DNA from: Evansella caseinilytica
Lineage (GTDB): Bacteria; Bacillota; Bacilli; Bacillales; Salisediminibacteriaceae
Assembly: GCF_900107275.1 (NCBI RefSeq)
Contig: NZ_FNPI01000001.1
Coordinates: 620,001-684,000, forward strand
Reading direction: 5' to 3'
DNA: 64,000 nt
Below, piece by piece: positions 25,397-33,832 of the stretch. The notes beneath the pieces are model-generated. The model had not been told where the DNA came from. It ran no database searches and saw only the letters and a list, made by a program, of their open reading frames with translations. Position 1 is the first letter of the stretch, and each line of letters begins with the position of its first letter. A program made the position numbers and the translations under genes.

Positions 25397-26451
25397 GAAA
25401 ACTGAAGCGAGTCTATTTAGCTGTCCGCGACAAGTACCGCTTTACAAAAAAGCATTTGCTTTCTCCTGTCCGCCTACCGTGGAAGGAACGCTGTGCCTTG
25501 TGGCGGTGGGGGTTTGAACCGAATAAACGCGTTCTGTATGACTTTCAAAAGTTTTCCTGCTCTGATTTTCTATCGGATGAACAAATGCTGGCAGCCCGTT
25601 TTATCAACGATTATCAGTATTATCCGTTGCTCGGAAACAAAGTTATTTTTGAACGAGTGACCGCTGCACACACAAATGTGCCGAAAAATTATGCCGTCAT
25701 TCAAAACAACACAGTTTGTTCCCTCGATGCCTCGTTTGCCGGAAGCACTGTTGCCGATTTGTATGACTTTTGTATGGAAAAACGGACGCTTGTTTTCAAG
25801 CCGATCAGCGGGTCAAAAGGAACCGGCGTCACCTTTCTTACCGCGGGAGAAAAGGCTTTATCCGTGAATAATACGATTTTTACAAAAGCTGCATTTCTTG
25901 CATTTGCAGCCCGTTTAAATGGTTTTCTTGTGACGGAGTTTCTGCACCAGCATCGATACGCCGCGTCGATGTACCAGGATGCGGTCAATACGATCCGGTT
26001 GCTTTCAATGATGGATCCGCTAACGCAAGAGCCGTTTATCGCTGCTGCTGTTCAACGGATCGGCAGTGCCGGAACGGGGAAGCTGGACAATTTCAACCGC
26101 GGGGCGTTGAACGCGTTGGTGGATATGGATTCCGGCAGGCTGGGAAAGGCGGCGCAGTTCCGGAACCAGAAGCTTTCCTGGCACACTCATCATCCAGTGA
26201 CGCAGGCGGCCATTCAAGATACTCATGTTCCATGTTGGCCAATGCTAAAAGCAGAGATCGTTAAACTGCACAAGGCTGTCTTTCCGTTTCTCTCCCTGAT
26301 CGGCTGGGATGCGGTCCTGACGGAAAAAAACACATGGTACATTATCGAAGCAAACTCCACTCCGGCTGTTTATCCTGTGCAAATTCACCTTCCTTTGCTG
26401 ACGATCCCGAAAGTCCGCTTTTTTTATCGATACTATCAGATTGTCCGGTGA
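25393..26451 (+). CDS. Sugar-transfer-associated ATP-grasp family protein
   Basis: 352 residues of the ATP-grasp group found beside polysaccharide genes. The N-terminus is basic and may sit at the membrane. KRTLVFKPISGSKGTGVTFL near residue 130 is the ATP lysine and glycine loop; FLVTEFLHQH near 180 the hinge; NTIRLLSM near 198 is a family motif; KLDNFNRGALNALVD near 235 and LIGWDAVLTEKNTWYIIEAN near 310 carry the acidic and Asn metal ligands. Proteins of this group are thought to form a carboxylate-amine or carboxylate-thiol bond while a glycan is built. It overlaps both neighbours tightly (ATGA at 25393), so it acts with the GT-B transferase upstream. Confidence 0.85.
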   Translation: MRKLKRVYLAVRDKYRFTKKHLLSPVRLPWKERCALWRWGFEPNKRVLYDFQKFSCSDFLSDEQMLAARFINDYQYYPLLGNKVIFERVTAAHTNVPKNYAVIQNNTVCSLDASFAGSTVADLYDFCMEKRTLVFKPISGSKGTGVTFLTAGEKALSVNNTIFTKAAFLAFAARLNGFLVTEFLHQHRYAASMYQDAVNTIRLLSMMDPLTQEPFIAAAVQRIGSAGTGKLDNFNRGALNALVDMDSGRLGKAAQFRNQKLSWHTHHPVTQAAIQDTHVPCWPMLKAEIVKLHKAVFPFLSLIGWDAVLTEKNTWYIIEANSTPAVYPVQIHLPLLTIPKVRFFYRYYQIVR

Positions 26452-26517
26452 GCTGAAGAGGAGAAGTTTGCTTTGTTGCGGAAGACGATGGAAAGAAGGG
26501 GGCGCAGGGGGCAACCG

Positions 26518-28167
26518 ATGAAAAAAATACATTTGTTCATCAGCAATCCGGATACGCAAATCGCGACGATCGGGCAAAATGTGTGGATGATTTCCGGCTG
26601 GAATGTTCTCCGGATGAAGCGACTGTTACTAAAAACAGCTCGGTGTTCCGAGGTCATCATCCGCCGGCAGCTCATCGAAGCAGGGGAAGATGCAACGATT
26701 ATCCATATTCGGCTGGCTAACAGTTGTGTTGAAACAGTATGGGCCTTCCGCAGTATTTTTTCCCAGTCCGAGATATATTACGCTTCCACAGCCAATGGTG
26801 AATTGCTCATTTGCGACAGCTTCAGAAACATGCTGTCGCAAATCGCTGTCAAGGACCGGGCGGAGCGGTCAGACAGCTTTGCCGATCACCTGCTGTTTCC
26901 ATACACTTATGAAACACCTTTCGCCGGTATAAACAGGCTCGGCAAGGGCGAATCATTGCAGTTTTCTAAGAAAACAAACCGCATTGACAGAAAGGTTGCG
27001 GATACATTTGCGCCAGCCTCCGGAACCCTTGCCGTAGAGGAGGGGATAAAGCTTGTTGATCAGGAACTTCAGGCGGCAGTTGAAGAAATTTCGGCTGGAA
27101 AAAATGTAGTCAACCTCCTTTCAGGCGGGGCGGATTCCACCTTGATTCACACATACTTGCCGCAAGGAACACCGGCATGCAGCGCCGGGATTGATTCCCC
27201 GGAGTTCCGGTTTGAGATCGATTATGCCAAAAACGCCGCATCGCTGCTCGGAGCAGACCAACGGCTGTTTATGACAAAAGAAACAGAATATCTCTCGAAT
27301 CTGGAAGAGACGGTGGACGCTCTTTGCTTTATTCCGAATACATTGCAAATACCATTATTTTATTTGTTATTCAAACAGACGGCAGATGTCCGCTTTGTCT
27401 GTGGAACGCTTGCCGGCGAACTGCTCGGCAGCAAAACGGCCGAACAGGCTGTGCTGGCGGCCGCAAAGCATGAACGAACGGATGTGGAGCGTCAAGTGTA
27501 CGAGGAACTTATGCGTCCACCTGATGATATCAACGGTTACGCATTAGCGCGCTTTGTTGTATCAACGGATTTGCAACTGATAAAACAAGTGATCGGCAAG
27601 GAGTATGCAGAGCAGCGGTTACGTAAGCGCTGGCAGCATGTAATGAAACGGGTAAACTGGTCCGGGAAGGCTGATCCGTTGACAAAGCATCTGGAAGCGG
27701 GGAGCATCATCGCGTTCTTATGTGATGACACTTTGAGTAACTGGCGCCAGCTCGCCTATGCCAACGGACAAACGATTTATTCGCCGTTTGTCAGCAGCAG
27801 GCTCGTTCAGGCCGCCTTTTCCGTTGCTCCGCAGCTGCGGTATGCGTACGGAACGGCAACGAAGCCGCTGATTAAAAAACTGTTGAAATCCCGGCTGCCG
27901 CAATATGATGTGACCTTGCCGAAAGGAGGAAGCGGCTTGCCGCGAACGAGGTATTGCCGATCGGGACCGTTAAAAAATATTTTTCAACAATACGGCATCC
28001 CGCCGATACTGGACAAATCCTCTGAATGGATATTGCTGGAGCCTGCCTGGGAAACGAGTCATTTTGTCACCGCGGTTGCAACCTACGCCATCTGGAAAGA
28101 ACGAGTGGCGACAAATCCGGATATCCGCATGCTTCCCGGAACGAGGCAATGGAAGTGGGAGGCTTGA
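26518..28167 (+). CDS. Asparagine-synthase-like ATP pyrophosphatase without glutaminase cysteine
   Basis: 549 residues from the ATG at 26518 (GGGGGCA stretch ahead); the frame is open to 26473. Residues 170-530 form the Asn-synthase C domain: NLLSGGADSTLIHTYL with the PP-loop SGGADS at 202-207, and IYSPFVSSRLVQAAF and GTATKPLIKKLL near 430-460. The first 170 residues keep the Ntn-hydrolase fold outline (TIIHIRLANSCVETVW, YYASTANGELLIC), but position 2 is Lys, not the catalytic Cys, so it cannot hydrolyse glutamine. Such enzymes amidate with free ammonia or an amine (as in beta-lactam synthetase or uronamide formation in O-antigen clusters). With the ATP-grasp upstream and N-acetyltransferase downstream, I infer glycan amidation. 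Confidence 0.85.
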   Translation: MKKIHLFISNPDTQIATIGQNVWMISGWNVLRMKRLLLKTARCSEVIIRRQLIEAGEDATIIHIRLANSCVETVWAFRSIFSQSEIYYASTANGELLICDSFRNMLSQIAVKDRAERSDSFADHLLFPYTYETPFAGINRLGKGESLQFSKKTNRIDRKVADTFAPASGTLAVEEGIKLVDQELQAAVEEISAGKNVVNLLSGGADSTLIHTYLPQGTPACSAGIDSPEFRFEIDYAKNAASLLGADQRLFMTKETEYLSNLEETVDALCFIPNTLQIPLFYLLFKQTADVRFVCGTLAGELLGSKTAEQAVLAAAKHERTDVERQVYEELMRPPDDINGYALARFVVSTDLQLIKQVIGKEYAEQRLRKRWQHVMKRVNWSGKADPLTKHLEAGSIIAFLCDDTLSNWRQLAYANGQTIYSPFVSSRLVQAAFSVAPQLRYAYGTATKPLIKKLLKSRLPQYDVTLPKGGSGLPRTRYCRSGPLKNIFQQYGIPPILDKSSEWILLEPAWETSHFVTAVATYAIWKERVATNPDIRMLPGTRQWKWEA

Positions 28168-28195
28168 GATTAATACAGGGGAAGGGGTGATTCGC

Positions 28196-28771
28196 TTGCT
28201 ATTGCTTCGGAAGGTTCGGCAGACGGACCGGGAGCAGCTCCGTCATTGGCGGAACGCTCCCGAGGTGTCGACATACATGTTTACCGACCATTACATTACA
28301 GCCGAAGAGCATCAGCAGTGGTTTGCATCGATGTTGAAAAACGACAGCTGTTCTTACTGGATCATTGAATACAAGGGGGAAAGTGTCGGCACGGTGAGCA
28401 TCAATGATATCAACAATGCCCATCAGCGGTGCACCACTTCCCTCTATATCGTGCCAACGTCCTGTCGGGGACATGGCATCGGCACGGTGGTGAAAACTGT
28501 TATCCTTGACCATTGCTTTGACCAGTTGGGAATGTACAAAGTATACAGCGAGCATGTCGATTTTAACAAAATAATCATTGCGCTGAACAAGTCGCTGGGA
28601 TTTAGAGAGGATGGCCGGCTGCGCAGCCACGTTGTGAAAAACAATGCCCGCGTGGATGTTGTGTCGATGAGTATTTTGTGTCATGAATGGAAGGAAAAGC
28701 GCCCGTTCGTGGAACGCAAGCTGAAAAAGCGGGGCTGGAAAAAAAATCATTGGCCGGCTGTAAGTGTGTAA
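28196..28771 (+). CDS. GNAT N-acetyltransferase, PseH/RimJ-like
   Basis: 191 residues from a TTG at 28196 placed after GGGGAAGGGG; GTG 28187 is an alternative and the longer open frame overlaps the previous gene without a ribosome-binding site. LLRKVRQTDREQLRHWRNAP near residue 4 and EVSTYMFTDHYITAEEHQQWF are the opening of PseH-type sugar N-acetyltransferases. TSLYIVPTSCRGHGIGTVVK near 80 is the acetyl-CoA loop (QxxGxG/A type), and NKSLGFREDGRLRSHVVKN near 125 the C-terminal strand. PseH acetylates the 4-amino group on the way to pseudaminic acid; here it could serve the legionaminic acid pathway starting at 31883, where no other obvious LegH is found, or the preceding operon. Confidence 0.82.
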   Translation: MLLLRKVRQTDREQLRHWRNAPEVSTYMFTDHYITAEEHQQWFASMLKNDSCSYWIIEYKGESVGTVSINDINNAHQRCTTSLYIVPTSCRGHGIGTVVKTVILDHCFDQLGMYKVYSEHVDFNKIIIALNKSLGFREDGRLRSHVVKNNARVDVVSMSILCHEWKEKRPFVERKLKKRGWKKNHWPAVSV

Positions 28772-29395
28772 TCGCGTCCATCTTAAGCAAAACGCCCGAA
28801 CTCAAAACGTGGGCATACGAGAGTATGAGAGGGTCTGAGTCCGGTCGATCTCTCATTGCATCATTGGACTTGCCGCCACATCATCCTGAGTTGTACACTC
28901 AATAACACCAAGCTTCATTACGGTCAATATATCCTTCAGACGATCGATGACCTCGTCACTCAATCCTAATTTAGCCTTCATCATTACGGTCACTTTACCC
29001 ATCAGATTAAATGGAACGTGCCTGGTAGCCCAAACGACTGACATTATGCGCAAGCCATCAACGTCTTCTTACCTAAACGAATCATGTCTCCTGCTCTGGC
29101 TCCAAATCCACGCGACCTATTTGAAGAAATAATGTGATGCTTTACACTATTTTCCGTATATGTCAACGCGTAATCATTTACATAACAAGTCAACTCTTCC
29201 TTAGTAGTTATTTGCATAAATTACCAATTGACTTACTTCTTGTTGCTGATCCAAAATGGTCATTCACATCATTTTCCTTATCAAACTTACCAATGACCTA
29301 ATTTGTCAACTACCTGACTTATCATTGATCCAGCTTGTCACCTAACCTCCATCCCCTCATCGCTAACCCCCTCCCCCTTATTTCCTCAATACCGG

Positions 29396-29412
29396 GGACA
29401 CTTTAAGTGTCC
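29396..29412. repeat. Short perfect palindrome in a long non-coding stretch
   Basis: GGACACTTTAAGTGTCC is an 8-bp inverted repeat around one T. It lies in the 1,036-base gap 28,772-29,807, which otherwise is AT-rich, contains scattered GTCAA/TTGAC words between 29,185 and 29,345, and shows no open frame with a ribosome-binding site. It could form a small hairpin or bind a dimeric regulator; I see no further signal. Confidence 0.5.
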
Positions 29413-29807
29413 GTCCAATGCTATGAATATATTATGTTGAAAATAACAGAAAAAACCATCTTGAATCCGCAGAAAATCAGAGACATCCGGAACGGCAAAT
29501 GTCTATTTTTCTGAAAATTGAGATTTTCATACAAGAGTTTCGCCTTGTTTTTGAGTGTAATGGTAATGAGACAAATAAATATTTTTTGCAAGAGAAGCCG
29601 AAACGACGGTGGAGGATGTCGAAAGAGTATCCGGCGATTCGCCGATTTTCGCAATATTCGATGCCGGCTGCCGGAAATGTTGATAAAACTGCCGGTGGAA
29701 CAAGTAGATGAATTCGCATACTTTCGAAGCAACAACGTTTGAAGCAACCGACAGTGGCTGAGAGAAGATAAAAAAATACCTTTGATTCGAGAGAAAGGAG
29801 ACGAAAG

Positions 29808-30674
29808 ATGCCGAGATTTATTTTTCCTACAACTGTAAGAAGAGTGACGAGCGGCTTTAGAACAGCGGTGAGACCAAATCATCACGGAATCGACCTTGCT
29901 GCTAGCGGGACGCATCAAATTTTTGCGGTTGCCGAGGGGAGAGTTACCCGCTCCTATACCTCTTCCAGCTACGGTGAGTGCATCATGATTGTACACCAAA
30001 TAAAAGGACAGACGTGGGAGAGCGTTTATGCTCATTTACGAACCGGGTCGAGGAGAGTTGCCGTGGGAGATAATGTTCGCCAAGGACAGGTGATCGGAAT
30101 CATGGGAGCAACCGGCCGTGCAACCGGGCAACATCTGCATTTTGAACTGCATAGAGGAAGATGGAATATCAGGAAATCGAATGCAGTCAACCCGCTGGAT
30201 TACCTTGAGGAGAGAGAAAGCACAGGTTCAGGGGGAACAAATACCAATAGAAATGCGACCATCTTATCGAGACAGCAGCGTTCCAGAGGAGAACAAGTCC
30301 GAAAGCTTCAGAACAAATTGCTGGCAGTCGGACAAAAACTGCCAAGATACGGTGCAGACGGAGTTTTCGGAGCGGAAACAGAGAAGGCTGTGAAAGATTT
30401 CCAAACAAGAAGAAAAATAAAGGTGGACGGTATCGTCGGTCCGGTGACACGCAATGAGCTTGACAAGGTAATGCCAAACTACAGCCGACAGTTGAGAAAC
30501 AGGAGGCCGTATATGAGAGGCTATGATGTGCGGGCGGTTCAAAGAGTGGTAAAAGCAAAGGCAGATCAAATTTATGGCCCTGTAACAGAAGAGGCGGTTA
30601 AAGAATACCAAAGAAAATTTAACCTGCAGGTGGATGGCATCGTCGGCCGGGAGACGTGGGGGCATATGTTCTAA
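29808..30674 (+). CDS. M23 (LytM) peptidase with two peptidoglycan-binding repeats
   Basis: 288 residues; AAAGGAGACGAAAG precedes the ATG. Residues 10-135 are an M23 metallopeptidase: GFRTAVRPNHHGIDLAASGT gives the zinc His and Asp of HxxxD, and GQHLHFELH the HxH motif with the third ligand. Residues 155-225 and 230-288 are two PG_binding_1 repeats (YGADGVFGAETEKAVKDFQ, then QIYGPVTEEAVKEYQ, both ending VDGIVG plus T). The first residues PRFIFPTTVRRVTSGF directly open the catalytic domain, and no signal peptide is present. That fits a phage-type endolysin or a protein placed on the spore from the mother cell. It should cut peptide cross-bridges. It converges with the Cys-rich gene at 30695. 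Confidence 0.88.
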   Translation: MPRFIFPTTVRRVTSGFRTAVRPNHHGIDLAASGTHQIFAVAEGRVTRSYTSSSYGECIMIVHQIKGQTWESVYAHLRTGSRRVAVGDNVRQGQVIGIMGATGRATGQHLHFELHRGRWNIRKSNAVNPLDYLEERESTGSGGTNTNRNATILSRQQRSRGEQVRKLQNKLLAVGQKLPRYGADGVFGAETEKAVKDFQTRRKIKVDGIVGPVTRNELDKVMPNYSRQLRNRRPYMRGYDVRAVQRVVKAKADQIYGPVTEEAVKEYQRKFNLQVDGIVGRETWGHMF

Positions 30675-30694
30675 CCGATCAAATATGGATGTTG

Positions 30695-31567
30695 TTAATG
30701 GCGCAAGCACAAGGAATAGAAGCCTCTGCAGTAGCTCTCTGAGTTGCCGCGACATTGAATGAGCAGCCGCTGAATCGCGCCGACATCCATCGTTACTTGT
30801 TGATCTCTGTCGATTGTCTGAATTATTTTTCGGTCATCACTCAGTTCCACTGTCGCCTCCATGCAGCAGGCAGATTTGTTTTCGATTTGAATAAGGGCAG
30901 CCGGCTTCATGTCAACTGCTTTATAATACACCTTGGAAATGCCGTCGCATGGCTGAAAAATTCGTCCTGTTATTTTCTCAATGACGGGACATTTTTTTTC
31001 TTCTTCCTTTTCGATAACAAAGCAGATGTCACTTTTGAAAAATACAGAATCGTAGATTTTTCGTGTGTGGATGCAAGTATTTTTTTTTACTGCGGATGAA
31101 GCGGGTATAAACCGGACCGTTTCAGCAGCCGGTACAGGACATTCGCCGGCAGATACGACGATTTTTACATTTGCTTCTGCCTCGACGACGGTGCCGATGG
31201 CAATAAATACTTTTATCTTGTCGCCTTTCGCTACAGGGGCGGAAAAGCAGTGGAAGCTTTTTGCGGTAAACGTTATTTTCGTTCCTTTCGGGGCACAAAG
31301 AAGCAGCTGTTTTATTGTGCAGAATGGAACAGGAGAGGATCGTTTCCCGCCGTGATGGTCTACAGCGATGAAGCCGCTGATGGTAATTGTCACTTCCTCC
31401 ATCGTTACTGTCTCTCCGGATGGGAGCTTGACGCATTTTCGCGGGCGGTTTTCCGGGCAGGATATTTCTTCATAGTGAATCGCTCCCGGTTTCAGGGGAT
31501 CTAAGATAATTTTTCCACATTCATCCGTTAAAAAGCAGGCTGTTTTACAGCATGTATTTTCAAGCAT
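30695..31567 (-). CDS. Cysteine-rich coat-like protein, paralogous to 13379-14059 with shuffled segments
   Basis: 290 residues, about 18 cysteines, no signal peptide. Residues 85-140 (LLLCAPKGTKITF, then VVEAEANVKIVVSAGE) and 164-180 (TCIHTRKIYDSVFF) match segments of the 226-residue protein at 13379-14059, but there the KVYD segment comes first and the LLCAP segment second. The last 60 residues (IENKSACCMEATVELSDDRK to YCRGFYSLCLRH) have the strand pattern and closing CLxxR-type end of the DUF3992 appendage subunits seen at 33453. A decayed copy of this tail lies at 33,045-33,215. The GAG codon-rich CAAAGGTGG site precedes the ATG. A disulfide-linked spore-surface role is inferred. Confidence 0.7.
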   Translation of the reverse strand: MLENTCCKTACFLTDECGKIILDPLKPGAIHYEEISCPENRPRKCVKLPSGETVTMEEVTITISGFIAVDHHGGKRSSPVPFCTIKQLLLCAPKGTKITFTAKSFHCFSAPVAKGDKIKVFIAIGTVVEAEANVKIVVSAGECPVPAAETVRFIPASSAVKKNTCIHTRKIYDSVFFKSDICFVIEKEEEKKCPVIEKITGRIFQPCDGISKVYYKAVDMKPAALIQIENKSACCMEATVELSDDRKIIQTIDRDQQVTMDVGAIQRLLIQCRGNSESYCRGFYSLCLRH

Positions 31568-31882
31568 AACGACTACGCCACCTTTACACTGGAATAACTT
31601 TACTGAATATGTACCAATCCGGCCATACAGCGATTCTCAGCACCTCTGCTGTGTCGCCAGAAGTAAACAAGCACCTATGGGTGATCACCATATTTTATGT
31701 GTGCACCGCTGGATCTGTTCCATGAAAACTTGCCCAATTGAAAAGCTTGTAGACCGCCTTATAGGCTGCCGCAGTTACAACCCCGCAAATGAAAAATACA
31801 ATGGTAAAAACTGTTCAAGCGAATGAACATCCTTTCTGAAGTAAAAAGTAAATCGGCGGTGGAGTGGGGCGGGTGTTGCAGT

Positions 31883-32941
31883 ATGAAAGACTGGAAGAAT
31901 ATCTTAATTTCACCTGACACGAACATTCAACAAACATTAAAGATTATTGATGTTCATTCATTACAGATTGCCCTCGTTGTTGACAGCGAGAAAAAATTAA
32001 TCGGCACGGTGACCGATGGCGATATCCGCCGCGGCTTGTTACGGGGAGTATCTTTGAATGCCGCCGTGGCGGAGGTAATGAACAGCGCCCCGGTGTCGAT
32101 TCCGTATGATATGCAAGATAAACATCGTATTTTAACAATAATGCAGGCGAACAAGTTCCGCCATCTTCCCGTAGTCAATGAAGCGGGCTACGTCGTCGGG
32201 ATCGAAAGGCTGGAAGATTTGCTTGATGCCGGCCGTTATGATAATTGGGTCATTGTCATGGCGGGAGGTTTGGGAAGCCGGCTGCGGCCGCTGACCGATG
32301 ATTGCCCGAAGCCGATGCTGCCGGTGGGCGGTAAACCGGTATTGGAAACGATTTTAGAGCATTTTCTAGAACAGGGATTTCATCGTTTTTGTTTTTCTGT
32401 GAACTACAAAGCTGAGCAAATTCAGCAGCATTTTGGAGACGGCTCGAAGTGGGGAGCAACGATACGCTATCTTCATGAGAATAAAAGAATGGGGACGGCC
32501 GGTTCCTTAAGCTTGTTTCCGGTAAAAACGGAGAAGCCAATCATTGTGATGAATGGCGATATTTTGACGACAATCAATTTCGGACAGTTCATCAGCTTTC
32601 ATCTGGAGCAGCAGTCGGAAGCAACGCTGGCTGTGCGAACATACGATATTCAAGTGCCGTACGGAGTGGTGAAAGTCAATAAAGACAAGCTGATCGGCTT
32701 TGAGGAAAAACCTGTTTACACAAGCTTTATTAATGCCGGTGTTTATGCACTCAATCCGAAAGTATTAGAGCGAATCCCGAAAAACGCCTTTTATGACATG
32801 AATCAACTGTTCGATAGTATGCTGCGGACAAACGAGCGGGTTTCGATTTTCCCGGTGCGGGAATATTGGATTGATATCGGGGAAATCAGCAACTTTCGCC
32901 AGGCTGAGCGGGATTTTTCCAACGTGTTTGAGAAGAAATAA
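31883..32941 (+). CDS. ptmE: CBS-domain nucleotidyltransferase, PtmE-like (GDP-glucosamine-forming, legionaminate pathway)
   Basis: 352 residues from the ATG at 31883 after GGGGCGGGTG; the frame is open to 31823. Residues 8-115 are a CBS pair (LVVDSEKKLIGTVTDGDIRR, then HLPVVNEAGYVVGIERLEDL). Residues 122-345 are a sugar nucleotidyltransferase: VIVMAGGLGSRLRPLTDDCP with the pyrophosphorylase signature, PIIVMNGDILTTI with the metal Asp, and FINAGVYAL, YWIDIGEISNF near the end. This fusion is typical of PtmE (LegX), which makes GDP-glucosamine for CMP-legionaminic acid synthesis. LegF, LegB, LegC, LegG and LegI follow on the same strand, supporting the call. The 315-base gap before it (31,568-31,882) shows no gene. 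Confidence 0.87.
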   Translation: MKDWKNILISPDTNIQQTLKIIDVHSLQIALVVDSEKKLIGTVTDGDIRRGLLRGVSLNAAVAEVMNSAPVSIPYDMQDKHRILTIMQANKFRHLPVVNEAGYVVGIERLEDLLDAGRYDNWVIVMAGGLGSRLRPLTDDCPKPMLPVGGKPVLETILEHFLEQGFHRFCFSVNYKAEQIQQHFGDGSKWGATIRYLHENKRMGTAGSLSLFPVKTEKPIIVMNGDILTTINFGQFISFHLEQQSEATLAVRTYDIQVPYGVVKVNKDKLIGFEEKPVYTSFINAGVYALNPKVLERIPKNAFYDMNQLFDSMLRTNERVSIFPVREYWIDIGEISNFRQAERDFSNVFEKK

Positions 32942-32968
32942 GTGCCTGAAGGAAAGTGCCAGGCACTT
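32940..32968 (+). terminator. Hairpin after the ptmE-like gene
   Basis: AAGTGCCTG (32940-32948) pairs with CAGGCACTT (32960-32968). It overlaps the stop codon and is followed by TATG rather than a T-run, so it may be a weak terminator or an mRNA 3' stabiliser. Confidence 0.4.
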
Positions 32969-33044
32969 TATGTTGCGTTAAATTGGTAAAGCGTCGGAGC
33001 GATCAATAAAGGAAAGAGCGGCAGCAGGTCCTAATGCCCGCACT

Positions 33045-33215
33045 TGGGCAAGCGCAATGAATAACCCACCTCGGTAAAAACGTTCTTTCATACCGGAGCA
33101 TTTGATGCTCTGTGTTATCAAGGATGCAACATCCATCGCTACCTGCTGATCTCTTGGCAATTTTTATGTCATCTGTTTAAAGCTCGATCATTGCTTCCAT
33201 GATGCTATCGATTGA
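33045..33215 (-). pseudogene. Decayed copy of the 3' end of the Cys-rich gene at 30695-31567
   Basis: On the minus strand IMEAMIEL, a stop, DD.KI and, in a shifted frame, RDQQVAMDVASL followed by CSGMKERFYRGGLFIALAQ correspond in order to CMEATVELSDDRKIIQTIDRDQQVTMDVGAIQ and CRGNSESYCRGFYSLCLRH-like sequence of the intact gene. DNA similarity is direct, for example ACATCCATCG and GCTTCCATG in both. The remnant has at least one stop and one frameshift and no start signal. Confidence 0.75.
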
Positions 33216-33268
33216 TTATCCATGCCGGTAGTTCCGCGAATATTTAATGAATGAACCAGGGAAAAGGT

Positions 33269-33309
33269 AGACGAAGCCACTAATTTTGCTAAAATTAGTG
33301 GCTTCGTCT
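33269..33309. terminator. Perfect 19-bp inverted repeat, possible bidirectional terminator
   Basis: AGACGAAGCCACTAATTTT (33269-33287) pairs with its exact complement at 33291-33309 across the loop GCT. The outer sequence CTATGG is not a T-run, but the inner TTTT/AAAA gives a symmetric structure. It separates the pseudogene from the appendage gene. Confidence 0.5.
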
Positions 33310-33339
33310 ATGGATAAGAAACACAATGCGCCGGCGGGC

Positions 33340-33414
33340 GTTATACATTAATTAGTGAGATGCCGCCGGCCAGCGCGCGGGCAAATTCCAATGAAGGTTA
33401 TACATTAAATTAGT
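33340..33414 (+). repeat. Direct repeats GTTATACATTAA(A)TTAGT ahead of an S-Ena-like gene
   Basis: GTTATACATTAATTAGT at 33340-33356 is repeated as GTTATACATTAAATTAGT at 33397-33414, 57 bases apart. Both lie within 115 bases of the start codon at 33453. CATTAATTA differs by one base from a sigma-K -10 box. They may be two promoters or an operator pair. Confidence 0.5.
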
Positions 33415-33452
33415 TAGAATAGCGGTGAGGAAGAGCGAAGGGAGGAAGAAAA

Positions 33453-33812
33453 ATGGGATGTTCAAGTGGTTCGACGATTTGCTGCGGCGTCAAGGGGCAA
33501 TTGGTGCAGGATTGTGTGGAATGCCGCTGGACCGTTTTTAATCAAGTTCCCCTGATGATTTACCAGGCAAATCAGACCGTGTCCGCCTCCGGCTTCGTGG
33601 AAGTAACGAACGCCACTCCGGGGATGGATGAGATAACGGTGACATTTTCCATCGACAATGCCATCGTCAGCCAGGCGACATTAAGTGCTAATCAATGCTT
33701 TGCCTTCAGCGTTGTCGGCTTCGACACAATCATGCTTCAGGGGGATGCGGTGTCAGAGGCGGAAAGTGCCGTCGGGAAGTTTTGTCTCACCCCGAGGTAT
33801 GAAGCATTTTGA
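33453..33812 (+). CDS. S-Ena-type endospore appendage subunit (DUF3992), Cys-rich N-terminus
   Basis: 119 residues after GGGAGGAAG. The N-terminal arm MGCSSGSTICCGVKGQLVQD carries Cys3 and the pair Cys10-Cys11, followed by CVEC. The body has a jelly-roll pattern (GFVEVTNATP, EITVTFSID, CFAFSVVGFDTIMLQG) and closes with GKFCLTPRYEAF, the typical end of DUF3992 proteins. In B. cereus such subunits assemble into S-type endospore appendages in which N-terminal cysteines make disulfides to neighbouring subunits. Two more homologues lie at 46384 and 46805. The gene stands directly ahead of LegF (20-base gap), linking an appendage candidate to legionaminate synthesis. Polymerisation is inferred from family knowledge. 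Confidence 0.78.
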   Translation: MGCSSGSTICCGVKGQLVQDCVECRWTVFNQVPLMIYQANQTVSASGFVEVTNATPGMDEITVTFSIDNAIVSQATLSANQCFAFSVVGFDTIMLQGDAVSEAESAVGKFCLTPRYEAF

Positions 33813-33832
33813 TTTTTGACAGAGGTGTAGAG

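Noticed and set aside
28064-28195. N-terminal extension of the PseH-like GNAT
   Set aside because: It overlaps the end of the Asn-synthase-like gene in another frame and lacks a ribosome-binding site, while GGGGAAGGGG precedes 28196.
28853-29053. 66-codon minus-strand frame in the long gap
   Set aside because: No ribosome-binding site or recognisable family; the hydrophobic start looks accidental. A decayed gene cannot be excluded.
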